Origin: JAWRCU01 sp033542235
GTDB lineage: Bacteria > Pseudomonadota > Alphaproteobacteria > Rhizobiales > Rhizobiaceae
DNA: 64,000 nt
Assembly: GCF_033542235.1 (NCBI RefSeq)
Contig: NZ_JAWRCU010000002.1
Location: 1 to 64,000 of the forward strand
Reading direction: 5' to 3'
The notes below the pieces were generated by a model. It saw nothing but the letters and a program-made list of their open reading frames with translations. It had not been told where the DNA came from and did no database searches. Made by a program: the position numbers and the translations under genes. Of this stretch, positions 34,443 through 43,027 are shown in pieces (positions within the stretch are counted from its first letter, which is position 1; each line of letters opens with the position of its first letter).

Positions 34443-35245
34443 GCACAGTCCACGTGCCCCCGGTCGAAGTCGTTCGGGGCGACGGTCCACTGATCCTCGG
34501 CTTTCCGCACACCGGCACATATCTGCCCGAGCCCATCCAGGCGAAGCTCAATGCTTGTGGCCGCAGCCTGGCGGACACCGACTGGCATATCGAAAGGCTC
34601 TACGATGGGCTGCTGCCGAATGTGACGACGGTCAGGGCGACGTTCCACCGTTACGTGATCGACGCCAACCGTGGCCCGGATGGCGCCAGTCTCTATCCCG
34701 GCCAGAACACCACGGGCCTCGTGCCACTCACCGATTTCGACGGCAAGCCGATCTGGACGGAAGAGCCGACGGGCGCCGACATCGCCGAGCGCAAGGCCAA
34801 TTTCCATGCCGCATATCACGAAGCGCTTGCCGCAGAGATCGAGCGGGTGAAGGCCAGGCACGGCGTGGCCATCCTCTACGATTGCCACTCGATCCGCTCC
34901 GTCATTCCGTTCCTGTTCGAAGGCGTTCTGCCCGACTTCAACATCGGCACCAATAACGGCACGACCTGCGACCAGCGCATCGAGGCTGCGGCCGTAGACA
35001 TCTGCGCGGCCTCGGGCCGCACCCATGTGCTGAACGGCCGTTTCAAGGGTGGCTGGACCACGCGTCACTACGGCCGGCCGGAGCAGGGCGTTCATGCGAT
35101 CCAAATGGAACTGGCGCAATCAACCCACCTGGTGAGCGAAACCCAGCCCTTCGCCTATGACGAGGGCAAGGCCGCGGCGATGCGCGCCACGCTCACCGAG
35201 ATTCTGCAACGGCTCGTCGGCCTCGCCCCGGAACTCAAGGCATGA
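34439..35245 (+). CDS. hutG: N-formylglutamate deformylase
   Basis: A 268-residue zinc hydrolase (N-formylglutamate amidohydrolase family) releasing formate and L-glutamate from N-formylglutamate, the last step of the HutF route. Family patterns are GFPHTGTYLPEPIQ near residue 20, DTDWHIERLYD, YHEALAAEIERVKARHG and YDCHSIRS, with His and Asp metal ligands. Its ATG overlaps the hutH stop and its own stop overlaps the next gene's ATG, so hutH, hutG and the CoA-transferase are translationally coupled. Confidence 0.94.
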   Translation: MSTVHVPPVEVVRGDGPLILGFPHTGTYLPEPIQAKLNACGRSLADTDWHIERLYDGLLPNVTTVRATFHRYVIDANRGPDGASLYPGQNTTGLVPLTDFDGKPIWTEEPTGADIAERKANFHAAYHEALAAEIERVKARHGVAILYDCHSIRSVIPFLFEGVLPDFNIGTNNGTTCDQRIEAAAVDICAASGRTHVLNGRFKGGWTTRHYGRPEQGVHAIQMELAQSTHLVSETQPFAYDEGKAAAMRATLTEILQRLVGLAPELKA

Positions 35246-36393
35246 CCGGGCCACTGTCGGGTATTCGGGTTCTGGACCTGTCCCGTGTTCTGGCGGGACC
35301 GTACTGCACCGCCTTGCTGGCCGATCTGGGGGCGGAGATCATCAAGCTGGAGCCCCCGGCCGGCGACGACTACCGGCATGTCGGTCCGTTCAAGAATGGC
35401 GAGAGCGCGCTGTTCACGCTGAACAACCGCGGCAAGAAGAGCATCGTGCTGGATCTGAAGAAGCCGGCGGATCTTGAGCTCGCGCAGGCGCTTGGCACCC
35501 GGATGGACGTGGTGGTGGAGAATTTTCGTCCCGGGGTCGCTACCCGGCTGGGCCTCGGCGCCGAAGCACTGCGCAAGGCCAATCCCCGGCTGATCTATTG
35601 CTCGATCTCCGGCTTCGGGCAGGAAGGACCGTTCAAGGATCTGCCGGCCTACGATCTGGTGGTGCAGGCCATGTCGGGGCTGATGGCCGCAACCGGCGAG
35701 GACGGCGGCGCGCCGCTCAAGACCGGCGAAAGCATCGCCGACCTGATCGCGGGGCTGTTCGCGAGCTGGTCGATCATGGCGGCGCTGGTCCAGCGCAACG
35801 CTACCGGACAGGGTGCGACGCTCGACATCGCCATGTACGATGCGTTGTTTTCCATGCTGACCACCAGCCACGCCCAGCACTTCTATGGCGGTGTGTTGCC
35901 GGGCCGCGTCGGAAACCGCCATCCGCTTTCCACTCCCTTCGGCTGCTTCCGGACCAGTGACGGCCAGGTGGCGATCGCCGTGCTCAATGGCGGGCAGTTC
36001 CAGCGCCTGGCGGCCCTTATCGGCAAGCCGGAGATCGCGGACGATCCGCGCTTTGCCACCGACTCCAGCCGGACCGAGCATGAGCCCGCATTGCGGGCGC
36101 TGATCGAGGAATGGTCGGGTCGACTGACGACCGAGAAGGCCGTGGCTCAGCTTGCCGCGCAGAGCCTTCCGACCGCGCCGATCTGGAACATCGCTCAAGC
36201 CGCCGACAACGAGCACGCCGCTATGCGCGGTCTGGTCAGCATGCTTGCGCATCCCGTTCTGGGCCAGGCGCCGGTTGTCGGCCAGCCGGTGCGCTTCGAT
36301 GGTGCCAAGCCGGTAGCCGCGACGCCGGCGCCGCGCCTTGGCGGCGACATCGAGGCGGTGCTGAAGGAATTCGGACTGGAGCACCTTGCATGA
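35242..36393 (+). CDS. CaiB/BaiF family CoA-transferase within the hut operon
   Basis: A 383-residue class III CoA-transferase. The N terminus GIRVLDLSRVLAGPYCTALL and the nucleotide-binding GADVIKLEPP-like stretch (GAEIIKLEPP) are typical. The catalytic aspartate is expected at Asp167 in ESIADLIAG, aligned with Asp169 of characterised members, which forms the acyl-aspartyl intermediate. Such enzymes move CoA between carboxylic acids without ATP. Coupled by ATGA to hutG before it and to an acyl-CoA dehydrogenase after it. It is not a member of the standard histidine pathway. The CaiB/CaiA-like pairing suggests transfer of CoA between urocanate and imidazolepropionate (inference; substrate not readable from sequence). 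Confidence 0.92.
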   Translation: MTGPLSGIRVLDLSRVLAGPYCTALLADLGAEIIKLEPPAGDDYRHVGPFKNGESALFTLNNRGKKSIVLDLKKPADLELAQALGTRMDVVVENFRPGVATRLGLGAEALRKANPRLIYCSISGFGQEGPFKDLPAYDLVVQAMSGLMAATGEDGGAPLKTGESIADLIAGLFASWSIMAALVQRNATGQGATLDIAMYDALFSMLTTSHAQHFYGGVLPGRVGNRHPLSTPFGCFRTSDGQVAIAVLNGGQFQRLAALIGKPEIADDPRFATDSSRTEHEPALRALIEEWSGRLTTEKAVAQLAAQSLPTAPIWNIAQAADNEHAAMRGLVSMLAHPVLGQAPVVGQPVRFDGAKPVAATPAPRLGGDIEAVLKEFGLEHLA

Positions 36394-37553
36394 CGCGGAT
36401 TGATGATCCCTGGCACATGCTTTCCGAAGAGGAACGCATGTTCTGCGACGTGCTGGAGCGGATCTGCGCCGACAAGATCGCGCCGCTGGCGGCTGAAACC
36501 GACGAGGCAGCGCGCTTCGTGCATGATCAACTCGCGACGCTCGGCGAGGCCGGCGTGATGGGCGCCAACCTGCCGGAGGCCTATGGCGGCAGCGGCATTT
36601 CTGCTCCCGCCCTGCTACGCGCGGTTTCCATTGTGGCCGCAGCCTGCGGCTCCACCGCCTCGGCGCTGACGGCGCATTATCTGGCGACCGATTCCATCCT
36701 CATCGGCGGCTCCGAGGCGCAGAAGCAGGAGTGGCTGCCGAGGGCCGCTGCTGGCGAAGCGCTCGCCGCCTTCGCGCTCACCGAGCCCACGGCCGGCTCC
36801 GATCCCGCCGACATGAAGACGCGGGCGCGGCGCACGCAAAATGGCTGGCACCTCAAAGGAACCAAGTGTTTCATCTCCAATGGCGGTGTTGCGGACTTCA
36901 TCGTGGTCTATGCGGTAACCGATTCGGAAAAAGCGCATCGCGGCATCTCGGCTTTCATCCTGCCGAAGGGCACGCCGGGCTTCGAGGCCGGTCCGCCGGA
37001 AAAGACCATGGGCCTGAAAGGTGGCCATGTTTTCACGCTGAACCTCGACTGCGAGGTTCCCGAAAGCGCGCTGCTGGGCGAGGAGGGCAGGGGCTTCCGC
37101 ACCGCCATGCAGGTTCTCGACAATGGCCGCATCGAGGTCGCCGCGCAGTGCCTCGGCCTTGCCGGCGCGGCCATGGATGCCTCCATTGCCTACGCCAAGG
37201 AGCGCATCATCGGAGGCATGCCGCTGTCGGAGCGCCAGGGCATACGCTGGATGATCGCCGACATGGGCCTCGCCTTCCGCTCGGCGCTTCTGTTGTCACA
37301 GGAGGCCGCGCGCCAGCGTGATCTGGCACATCATCATGGCGGGCGCTTCTCGCTTGCCGCATCCATGGCCAAACTCGGCGCATCCGAGGCTGCGGGCAAG
37401 ATCGCCGACACCGCCCTGCAACTGCATGGTGGTTATGGCTACACCCGCGATTTTCCCATCGAACGGATCAACCGGGATCTGCGCATCATGCGCATCTACG
37501 AGGGGTCCAGCGAAATTCAGCGCATCATCATTTCCGGCAACATGCTGGCCTGA
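36390..37553 (+). CDS. Acyl-CoA dehydrogenase within the hut operon
   Basis: A 387-residue FAD acyl-CoA dehydrogenase with the three usual domains. FAD/substrate loop AFALTEPTAGSDPADMKT, then LKGTKCFISNGG, and the C-terminal IYEGSSEIQRIIIS with the expected catalytic base Glu371. This residue introduces alpha-beta double bonds into acyl-CoAs. The ATG at 36390 overlaps the CoA-transferase stop, and hutU starts 16 bp after its end. Position between a CaiB-like transferase and urocanase makes a 3-(imidazolyl)propionyl-CoA to urocanoyl-CoA reaction the simplest proposal. A general short-chain or branched-chain dehydrogenase is the alternative. Confidence 0.92.
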   Translation: MTRIDDPWHMLSEEERMFCDVLERICADKIAPLAAETDEAARFVHDQLATLGEAGVMGANLPEAYGGSGISAPALLRAVSIVAAACGSTASALTAHYLATDSILIGGSEAQKQEWLPRAAAGEALAAFALTEPTAGSDPADMKTRARRTQNGWHLKGTKCFISNGGVADFIVVYAVTDSEKAHRGISAFILPKGTPGFEAGPPEKTMGLKGGHVFTLNLDCEVPESALLGEEGRGFRTAMQVLDNGRIEVAAQCLGLAGAAMDASIAYAKERIIGGMPLSERQGIRWMIADMGLAFRSALLLSQEAARQRDLAHHHGGRFSLAASMAKLGASEAAGKIADTALQLHGGYGYTRDFPIERINRDLRIMRIYEGSSEIQRIIISGNMLA

Positions 37554-37568
37554 CGACGGAGGCGAATT

Positions 37569-39233
37569 GTGAGCAACCCCAGACATAACGTACGCGATAT
37601 CTTCCCCCCCACGGGCACCGAGATTACCGCCAAGAGCTGGCTGACCGAGGCGCCCATGCGGATGCTGATGAACAACCTGCATCCTGACGTCGCCGAGAAG
37701 CCGCATGAGCTGGTCGTCTATGGCGGCATCGGCCGCGCGGCGCGCACCTGGAGGGATTTCGACCTGATCGTCGACAGCCTGAAAAAGCTCGAGGACGACC
37801 AGACGCTGCTGGTTCAGTCGGGCAAGCCGGTGGGTGTTTTTAAAACCCACAAGGACGCTCCACGTGTGTTGATCGCAAACTCCAACCTCGTGCCGCATTG
37901 GGCGAACTGGGACCACTTCAACGAACTCGACAAGAAAGGCCTGGCCATGTACGGCCAGATGACCGCGGGTTCCTGGATCTACATCGGTTCGCAAGGGATC
38001 GTTCAAGGCACCTACGAGACCTTCGTGGAAGCCGGCCGCCAGCACTATGGCGGCAATCTCAGGGGCAAATGGATCCTGACTGCCGGCCTCGGCGGCATGG
38101 GCGGCGCCCAACCGCTAGCCGCGGTGATGGCTGGCGCCTGCTGCCTTGCGGTGGAATGCGACGAGACCCGCGCCGACTTCCGCTTGCGCACCCGCTATGT
38201 TGATGAAAAGACCCACTCGCTCGACGAAGCGCTTCAGATCCTCAATCGATGGACGGAAGCCGGCGAGGCGAAGTCCGTGGCCCTGATCGGCAATGCGGCC
38301 GAGATATTCCCGGAACTGGTGAAGCGCGGCGTGAAGCCGGATCTCGTCACCGACCAGACTTCGGCGCACGATCCGGTGCACGGCTATCTGCCGCTCGGCT
38401 GGAACGTTGCCGAATGGCGCACGAAACAGGAAAGCGACCCCAAGGCCGTGGAAAAGGCGGCCCGCGCCTCGATAAAACTGCACGTTGCGGCCATGGTCGA
38501 CTTCTGGAGCCAGGGTGTGCCAACGCTCGACTATGGCAACAACATCCGCCAGATCGCTCTCGAAGAGGGACTGGAAAACGCCTTCGCCTTCCCGGGCTTC
38601 GTGCCGGCCTATATCCGCCCGCTGTTCTGCCGTGGCGTGGGGCCCTTCCGCTGGGCCGCGCTGTCGGGCGACCCGGAGGATATCTACAAGACCGATCAGA
38701 AGGTGAAGGAGCTGATCGATGATCCGCATCTGCACAACTGGCTGGACATGGCGCGCGAGCGCATCAGCTTCCAGGGCCTGCCTGCTCGCATCTGCTGGGT
38801 CGGCCTTGGCCAGCGCGACCGCTTGGGCCTGGCCTTCAACGAGATGGTGCGAAAGGGCGAACTGAAGGCGCCGATCGTCATCGGTCGCGACCATCTCGAT
38901 TCCGGGTCCGTTGCCTCGCCGAACCGCGAGACCGAGGCTATGCAGGACGGTTCGGACGCAGTCTCCGACTGGCCGTTGCTCAACGCACTGCTCAATACCG
39001 CATCGGGTGCGACCTGGGTTTCGCTGCATCATGGCGGCGGCGTCGGCATGGGCTTCTCGCAGCATGCCGGCATGGTGATCTGCTGCGACGGCACGGAAGA
39101 TGCCGATGCACGCCTTGCCCGTGTGCTGTGGAATGATCCTGCCACTGGCGTCATGCGTCACGCGGATGCCGGCTATCAGATTGCGATCGATTGCGCCAAG
39201 GAGCATGGCCTCAACCTGCCCGGCATCCTCTGA
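37569..39233 (+). CDS. hutU: Urocanate hydratase
   Basis: A 554-residue NAD-dependent urocanase (step 2), converting urocanate to imidazolone-5-propionate. The NAD-binding glycine-rich stretch GKWILTAGLGGMGGAQPLAA, the QSGKPVGVFKTH block and the C-terminal LHHGGGVGMGFSQHAGMVIC are conserved. The GTG start is preceded by GGAGG at good spacing. It lies downstream of the CoA-transferase/dehydrogenase pair, separated by 15 bp, and not next to hutH as in many bacteria. The intervening two genes are therefore co-transcribed with both urocanate-forming and urocanate-using enzymes. Confidence 0.97.
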   Translation: MSNPRHNVRDIFPPTGTEITAKSWLTEAPMRMLMNNLHPDVAEKPHELVVYGGIGRAARTWRDFDLIVDSLKKLEDDQTLLVQSGKPVGVFKTHKDAPRVLIANSNLVPHWANWDHFNELDKKGLAMYGQMTAGSWIYIGSQGIVQGTYETFVEAGRQHYGGNLRGKWILTAGLGGMGGAQPLAAVMAGACCLAVECDETRADFRLRTRYVDEKTHSLDEALQILNRWTEAGEAKSVALIGNAAEIFPELVKRGVKPDLVTDQTSAHDPVHGYLPLGWNVAEWRTKQESDPKAVEKAARASIKLHVAAMVDFWSQGVPTLDYGNNIRQIALEEGLENAFAFPGFVPAYIRPLFCRGVGPFRWAALSGDPEDIYKTDQKVKELIDDPHLHNWLDMARERISFQGLPARICWVGLGQRDRLGLAFNEMVRKGELKAPIVIGRDHLDSGSVASPNRETEAMQDGSDAVSDWPLLNALLNTASGATWVSLHHGGGVGMGFSQHAGMVICCDGTEDADARLARVLWNDPATGVMRHADAGYQIAIDCAKEHGLNLPGIL

Positions 39234-39313
39234 AGCGCGTTATCGCGCGTCGATCACTGGCGGCGCGTGAAAAAATGCACGATAGCTAATCTAATCCAGG
39301 AAGGAGAAACGAC

Positions 39314-40132
39314 GTGACATTTTCCAGAACATTGAGAACCGCCCTGTTCGGTCTGGCCGCACTCGGCCTGACCGTGCCTGCCATGGCCGACCAGCTTTCC
39401 GACATCAAGGCTGCCGGCAAGATCCAGACCGCCACAGACATGCATTATGCCCCCTTCGACATGCTGGTGGACGGCACGTATGAAGGCATGACGAAAGATC
39501 TGTTCGACGGGGTTGCCAAGGAAATCGGCGCAGAGCCGGTCTATCAGGACATTCCCTGGACGGCGGAATTGCCTGGCCTCGAGGTCAAGAAGTTCGACAT
39601 CGTGATCGCGCCCGTCACTATCACGCCGGAGCGCCTCGAGCGTTACGCCTTCAGCCTGCCGATCGCCGACGCCACTGTCGCGCTCGTGCGCGCCGCCAAT
39701 AATACCGAACTGAAGAAGCCCGAGGACATCAAGGGCAAGACCGTCGGCGTTCAGCAGGGCACCGCTCAGTTTCTCCAGCTCCAGGCCTTCGGCAAGGAGT
39801 TGGGCGGCGTGAACGTCAAGGAATACGGCACCACTGACGAGGCCTATGCGGACCTCGCCGCCGGCCGCCTTGACGCGGTCGCAGGTTCGCTGCCGAACCT
39901 CGCCTATCTGGTGAAGACCCGCCCTGAGACCTTTGCGATGTTCGAGCCGGCCGCCTTTGGCAAGCCGACCTACTTCGCCTGGGTGGCGCGCAAGGACGCC
40001 GACAGCGAAAGCTTCGTCAAGGCCGTCAACGACGCGCTCCTGAAGATGACGGACGACGGCCGGGTCAAGGCCATTCAGGAAAAATGGCTGGGCAGCTACA
40101 CGGAACTGCCCCGCGAAGTTCCGACCAAGTAA
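39314..40132 (+). CDS. Polar amino acid ABC transporter, substrate-binding protein
   Basis: A 272-residue periplasmic solute-binding protein of the HisJ/family 3 type. Signal peptide to about residue 25 (VPAMA/D). Mature part starts DQLSDIKAAGKIQTATDMHY and contains GKTVGVQQGT, the usual domain hinge segment. The GTG start follows AAGGAG closely. It is 80 bp after hutU and heads a four-gene transporter. The ligand may be histidine, urocanate or imidazolepropionate; the hut context argues for an imidazole compound. A GC-rich stem-loop follows the gene. Confidence 0.88.
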   Translation: MTFSRTLRTALFGLAALGLTVPAMADQLSDIKAAGKIQTATDMHYAPFDMLVDGTYEGMTKDLFDGVAKEIGAEPVYQDIPWTAELPGLEVKKFDIVIAPVTITPERLERYAFSLPIADATVALVRAANNTELKKPEDIKGKTVGVQQGTAQFLQLQAFGKELGGVNVKEYGTTDEAYADLAAGRLDAVAGSLPNLAYLVKTRPETFAMFEPAAFGKPTYFAWVARKDADSESFVKAVNDALLKMTDDGRVKAIQEKWLGSYTELPREVPTK

Positions 40133-40141
40133 TGCGATGCC

Positions 40142-40166
40142 GCGGGCGGGAGTCACTCCCGCCCGC
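40142..40166 (+). promoter_or_regulatory. Intergenic stem-loop between binding-protein and permease genes
   Basis: A perfect 11-bp stem GCGGGCGGGAG / CTCCCGCCCGC with a TCA loop. No T-tract follows, so full termination is unlikely. Such hairpins after binding-protein genes protect the upstream mRNA and keep the permease level lower. Confidence 0.65.
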
Positions 40167-40189
40167 CCATCCTCGCCAGCTGAGCAGCG

Positions 40190-40837
40190 ATGTTTTCAAT
40201 TCCGATCTTTCTGGGCAGCTTTGAACCGCTCTTGTGGGCGGCGCGCTTTACGGTGCTGATCTCGGTGCTTGGCATCGCGGTCGGGCTGCTGATCGGAGCA
40301 TTGATCTGCGCCGCCGCCCTTTCCCGCGTGGTCTGGCTCCGCCGGTTCGCCGTGCTCTGGGTCAGTTTCCTGCGCGGTGTTCCGCTGCTCGTGCAGCTTT
40401 TGCTGGCCTATTATCTCTTGCCAGTGATCGGAATAAACGTGCCGGCGATGGTTGCGGCCGTCGTGACGGTCGGCATCTGCTCCAGCGCCTATGTTTCCGA
40501 GATCTGGCGTGGCGCCATCATGGCCTTGCCGAAAGGGCAGGCAGAGGCGGCCACCGCCATCGGCATGGCGCCGCGCGACATCTGGTCTCGCATCATCCTT
40601 CCGCAAGCGATCAGCATGTCTTTGCCGGCGTTGATCAACGAATTGATCCTGCTGGTCAAGGCGTCGTCGCTGGTTTCGGTGGTCGGCATCCTGGAGGTCA
40701 CGCGGGCCAGCCAGGCGCAGGCGGCCACGACCTTCCGCCCGCTCGAGGTCTATATCGCGGCTGCCTGCATCTACCTGCTCATCAATCTCTGCCTAGCCGC
40801 GCTGGGGCGTTACCTCGAGCGGAGGATGGCTATCTAA
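40190..40837 (+). CDS. Amino acid ABC transporter permease 1
   Basis: A 215-residue HisM/HisQ-type inner-membrane permease with about five hydrophobic segments. The cytoplasmic EAA loop that docks the ATPase is KGQAEAATAIGMAPRDIWSR. It begins MFSIPIFLGSFEPLLWAAR. The stop codon TAA overlaps the ATG of the second permease by one base, so the two subunits of the permease heterodimer are coupled. It belongs to the ABC system that follows hutU. Confidence 0.9.
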   Translation: MFSIPIFLGSFEPLLWAARFTVLISVLGIAVGLLIGALICAAALSRVVWLRRFAVLWVSFLRGVPLLVQLLLAYYLLPVIGINVPAMVAAVVTVGICSSAYVSEIWRGAIMALPKGQAEAATAIGMAPRDIWSRIILPQAISMSLPALINELILLVKASSLVSVVGILEVTRASQAQAATTFRPLEVYIAAACIYLLINLCLAALGRYLERRMAI

Positions 40838-41499
40838 TGAGCTTGACCGTCCTGCAGCAATATTGGCCGATCCTGCTGAGCGGCTTCGGCCTCACGATCC
40901 TGTGCTGGATGCTGGGAACGACCTTCAGCATGGCGCTGGGGTTGGTCATCTCGCTGGCGCAGCGCTACGGGCCGCGTCCGCTCGGCTGGCTGATCCGGGG
41001 CTATATCGAGGTCATACGGGGTACCCCATTCCTCGTGCAGCTCTTCGTGCTCTACTATGGCGGCCCACTGCTCGGGTTGCGGCTGGATGCGCTGCCTGCG
41101 GGGCTGGTCGGCCTCACCATCTACGGCAGCCCCTATTTTGCGGAGATCTTCCGCTCGGGGTTCCTGGCGGTGCCTGTGGGCCAGCTTGAGGCGGCCCGTG
41201 CCATTGGCATGTCGGAACCTGCGATAGTGCGCCGCATTCTTCTGCCGCTGGGCCTCGTTTCCGCGCTGCCGGCGCTGGTTAACTTCTCGATCATCCTGAC
41301 CAAAGAGACGGTGATACTGTCGATCATCACCGTGCCCGAACTGATGTATTCGGTGCAGCGCATGTCCACGGAGACCTTCCGCTACCTCGAGGCGAATCTG
41401 GTGCTGGCGCTATTCTTCTGGGCGCTGGTCGAGACCATCTCGCGCCTGGGACGCCTGTTGGAAGCGCGCATCACGAAACACCTGATCGAAAGGACGTAA
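40837..41499 (+). CDS. Amino acid ABC transporter permease 2
   Basis: A 220-residue permease, paralogous to the preceding gene. EAA loop VGQLEAARAIGMSEPAIVRR. The start MSLTVLQQYWPILLSGFGLT is placed at the ATG overlapping the preceding stop. The frame is open much further upstream but that part is antisense-like shadow of permease 1. Several transmembrane segments, including GLTILCWMLGTTFSMALGLV. It pairs with permease 1 to form the channel. Confidence 0.9.
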   Translation: MSLTVLQQYWPILLSGFGLTILCWMLGTTFSMALGLVISLAQRYGPRPLGWLIRGYIEVIRGTPFLVQLFVLYYGGPLLGLRLDALPAGLVGLTIYGSPYFAEIFRSGFLAVPVGQLEAARAIGMSEPAIVRRILLPLGLVSALPALVNFSIILTKETVILSIITVPELMYSVQRMSTETFRYLEANLVLALFFWALVETISRLGRLLEARITKHLIERT

Positions 41500-41500
41500 G

Positions 41501-42277
41501 ATGCTCGCCGCGTCATCCGTCGAGATTCGCAAGGTCAACAAATTCTATGGCCCCTTCCAGGCGCTGAAGGACGTGGATCTTTCGATCCCGCCAGGCAAGG
41601 TGACCTGCCTGATCGGTCCTTCCGGTTCGGGTAAGTCCACGCTGCTGCGCTGCATCAACTTTCTCGAGGAATATGACTCCGGCGAGGTCACCATCGACGG
41701 GCAGTTGATTGGCTACATCAAGCCTGGCGGACGCAAGATGCCGGGCCGCAAGCTGCGCGAGATGCGTCGTTCGATCGGCATGGTATTTCAGCAGTTCAAT
41801 CTGTGGCCGCACATGACCGCGCTTCAGAACGTAGCAGAAGGGCTGATCCGCGTACGTGGCCTGCCGAAGGTCGAAGCCGAGGCCCGTGCGGCCGAAGCTC
41901 TGAAGAAGGTCGGGCTCGCTGACAAGATGGCCAATCATCCCTCAAGGTTGTCAGGTGGCCAGCAGCAACGTGTTGCGATCGCCCGCGCGATCGCCATGGA
42001 GCCGCGCCTGATGCTGTTCGACGAGCCCACCTCGGCGCTCGACCCCGAACTGGTCGGTGAGGTGCTGAGCGTCATGAAGACGCTGGCTTCCGAAGGCATG
42101 ACCATGGTCGTAGTCACCCACGAAATGGGTTTTGCGGCGCATGTCGCGGACCAGGTGGCTTTCATGGAGAAGGGTGAGCTGGTGGGAGTGGACACCCCAA
42201 ACAGCATTCTGCATCACCCCGAGGATGCGCGCATCAAGGCATTCCTGCGAACCTACCACGAACGCAACAGCTTCTGA
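41501..42277 (+). CDS. Amino acid ABC transporter ATP-binding protein
   Basis: A 258-residue ATPase of the HisP/GlnQ type. Walker A is GPSGSGKST, the signature is LSGGQQQRVAIARA, Walker B is LMLFDEPTSALD, and the switch His is in VVVTHEM. Insert of about 12 residues (GYIKPGGRKMPGRKL) after the beta strand distinguishes polar amino acid ATPases with an extra loop. It starts one base after the permease 2 stop region (TAAG-ATG) and ends the hut-linked transporter operon. It energises uptake for the binding protein and permeases upstream. Confidence 0.93.
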   Translation: MLAASSVEIRKVNKFYGPFQALKDVDLSIPPGKVTCLIGPSGSGKSTLLRCINFLEEYDSGEVTIDGQLIGYIKPGGRKMPGRKLREMRRSIGMVFQQFNLWPHMTALQNVAEGLIRVRGLPKVEAEARAAEALKKVGLADKMANHPSRLSGGQQQRVAIARAIAMEPRLMLFDEPTSALDPELVGEVLSVMKTLASEGMTMVVVTHEMGFAAHVADQVAFMEKGELVGVDTPNSILHHPEDARIKAFLRTYHERNSF

Positions 42278-42344
42278 TCTGTTATAGCGGCGACGTCGCT
42301 ATCGAACGCCTTGCAGCACAAAAGCTATGCAAGGTGCCGGCTGG

Positions 42345-42893
42345 TTATTCCGGCCCGACGTAAAGTCCGGGCGCATGCGCTGGAGCCGCAGGCTCCGGTA
42401 CGGCACTTGGCATGGCGGCCTCGGCCGGCTCCGCCGGCTTCGGCGCTTCCGGCGCCTTTGCGCCGTCATTGGCGTCGAATCCACTCGTCATAGTGACCGT
42501 GTCGGCCGGGGCGGAGCTGAAAGCATCGCCGGTCAGGCCGCCGCGGATCACCAGCGGCAGGGCATCATGCCTCGTCTGGCTGCCTTTCGCGCCGATTGCA
42601 GCCACATTCTCGTCGGCTACGGCCGGCTCGCCCATCGAGACCACCGACGGCGAAAGAACCAGGAGCTCGCTCTTCGCCGAGCTGTAGCCGGGATCATCCA
42701 CAGTGCCGGCCACGATATCCGGCTCGGCGGATTGAGGGGCCGGCGAGCTGAGCACGACCACCGAGCGGCTGGTATCGGCCCGCACAGGTGGCGGCGTTAC
42801 CAGCGACGAAGGCTGAGCTTCGCCGGCCCACAGAGTTCCGACCAGAAGAACCAATCCCGCACGCATGACGCTTCCGATGAATGCCATCATCAC
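42345..42893 (-). CDS. Secreted Pro/Ala-rich hypothetical protein
   Basis: A 182-residue protein with a likely signal peptide (MMMAFIGSVMRAGLVLLVGT, cleaved near WAGEA). The mature part is low in complexity: SSAPADTVTM, then a Pro/Ala/Glu tract (EAPKPAEPAEAAMPSA) at the C terminus. No domain is recognised. The tail resembles flexible periplasmic or cell-envelope linkers. The frame has normal GC3 and is convergent with the transporter operon. I regard it as probably real but of unknown function. Confidence 0.55.
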   Translation of the reverse strand: MMMAFIGSVMRAGLVLLVGTLWAGEAQPSSLVTPPPVRADTSRSVVVLSSPAPQSAEPDIVAGTVDDPGYSSAKSELLVLSPSVVSMGEPAVADENVAAIGAKGSQTRHDALPLVIRGGLTGDAFSSAPADTVTMTSGFDANDGAKAPEAPKPAEPAEAAMPSAVPEPAAPAHAPGLYVGPE

Positions 42894-43027
42894 GCGATCA
42901 TAACTGCGCGTGATTTCCGTCAGCCTTAGGCAAAGCCTAGCATTTTAGCGATTAGGAATGTCAAGGCGCTGGGTTGCCGGCACTTTGCCGGCGCTATAGC
43001 CATGGGCCGCGAAACGGAAGGAACCAC

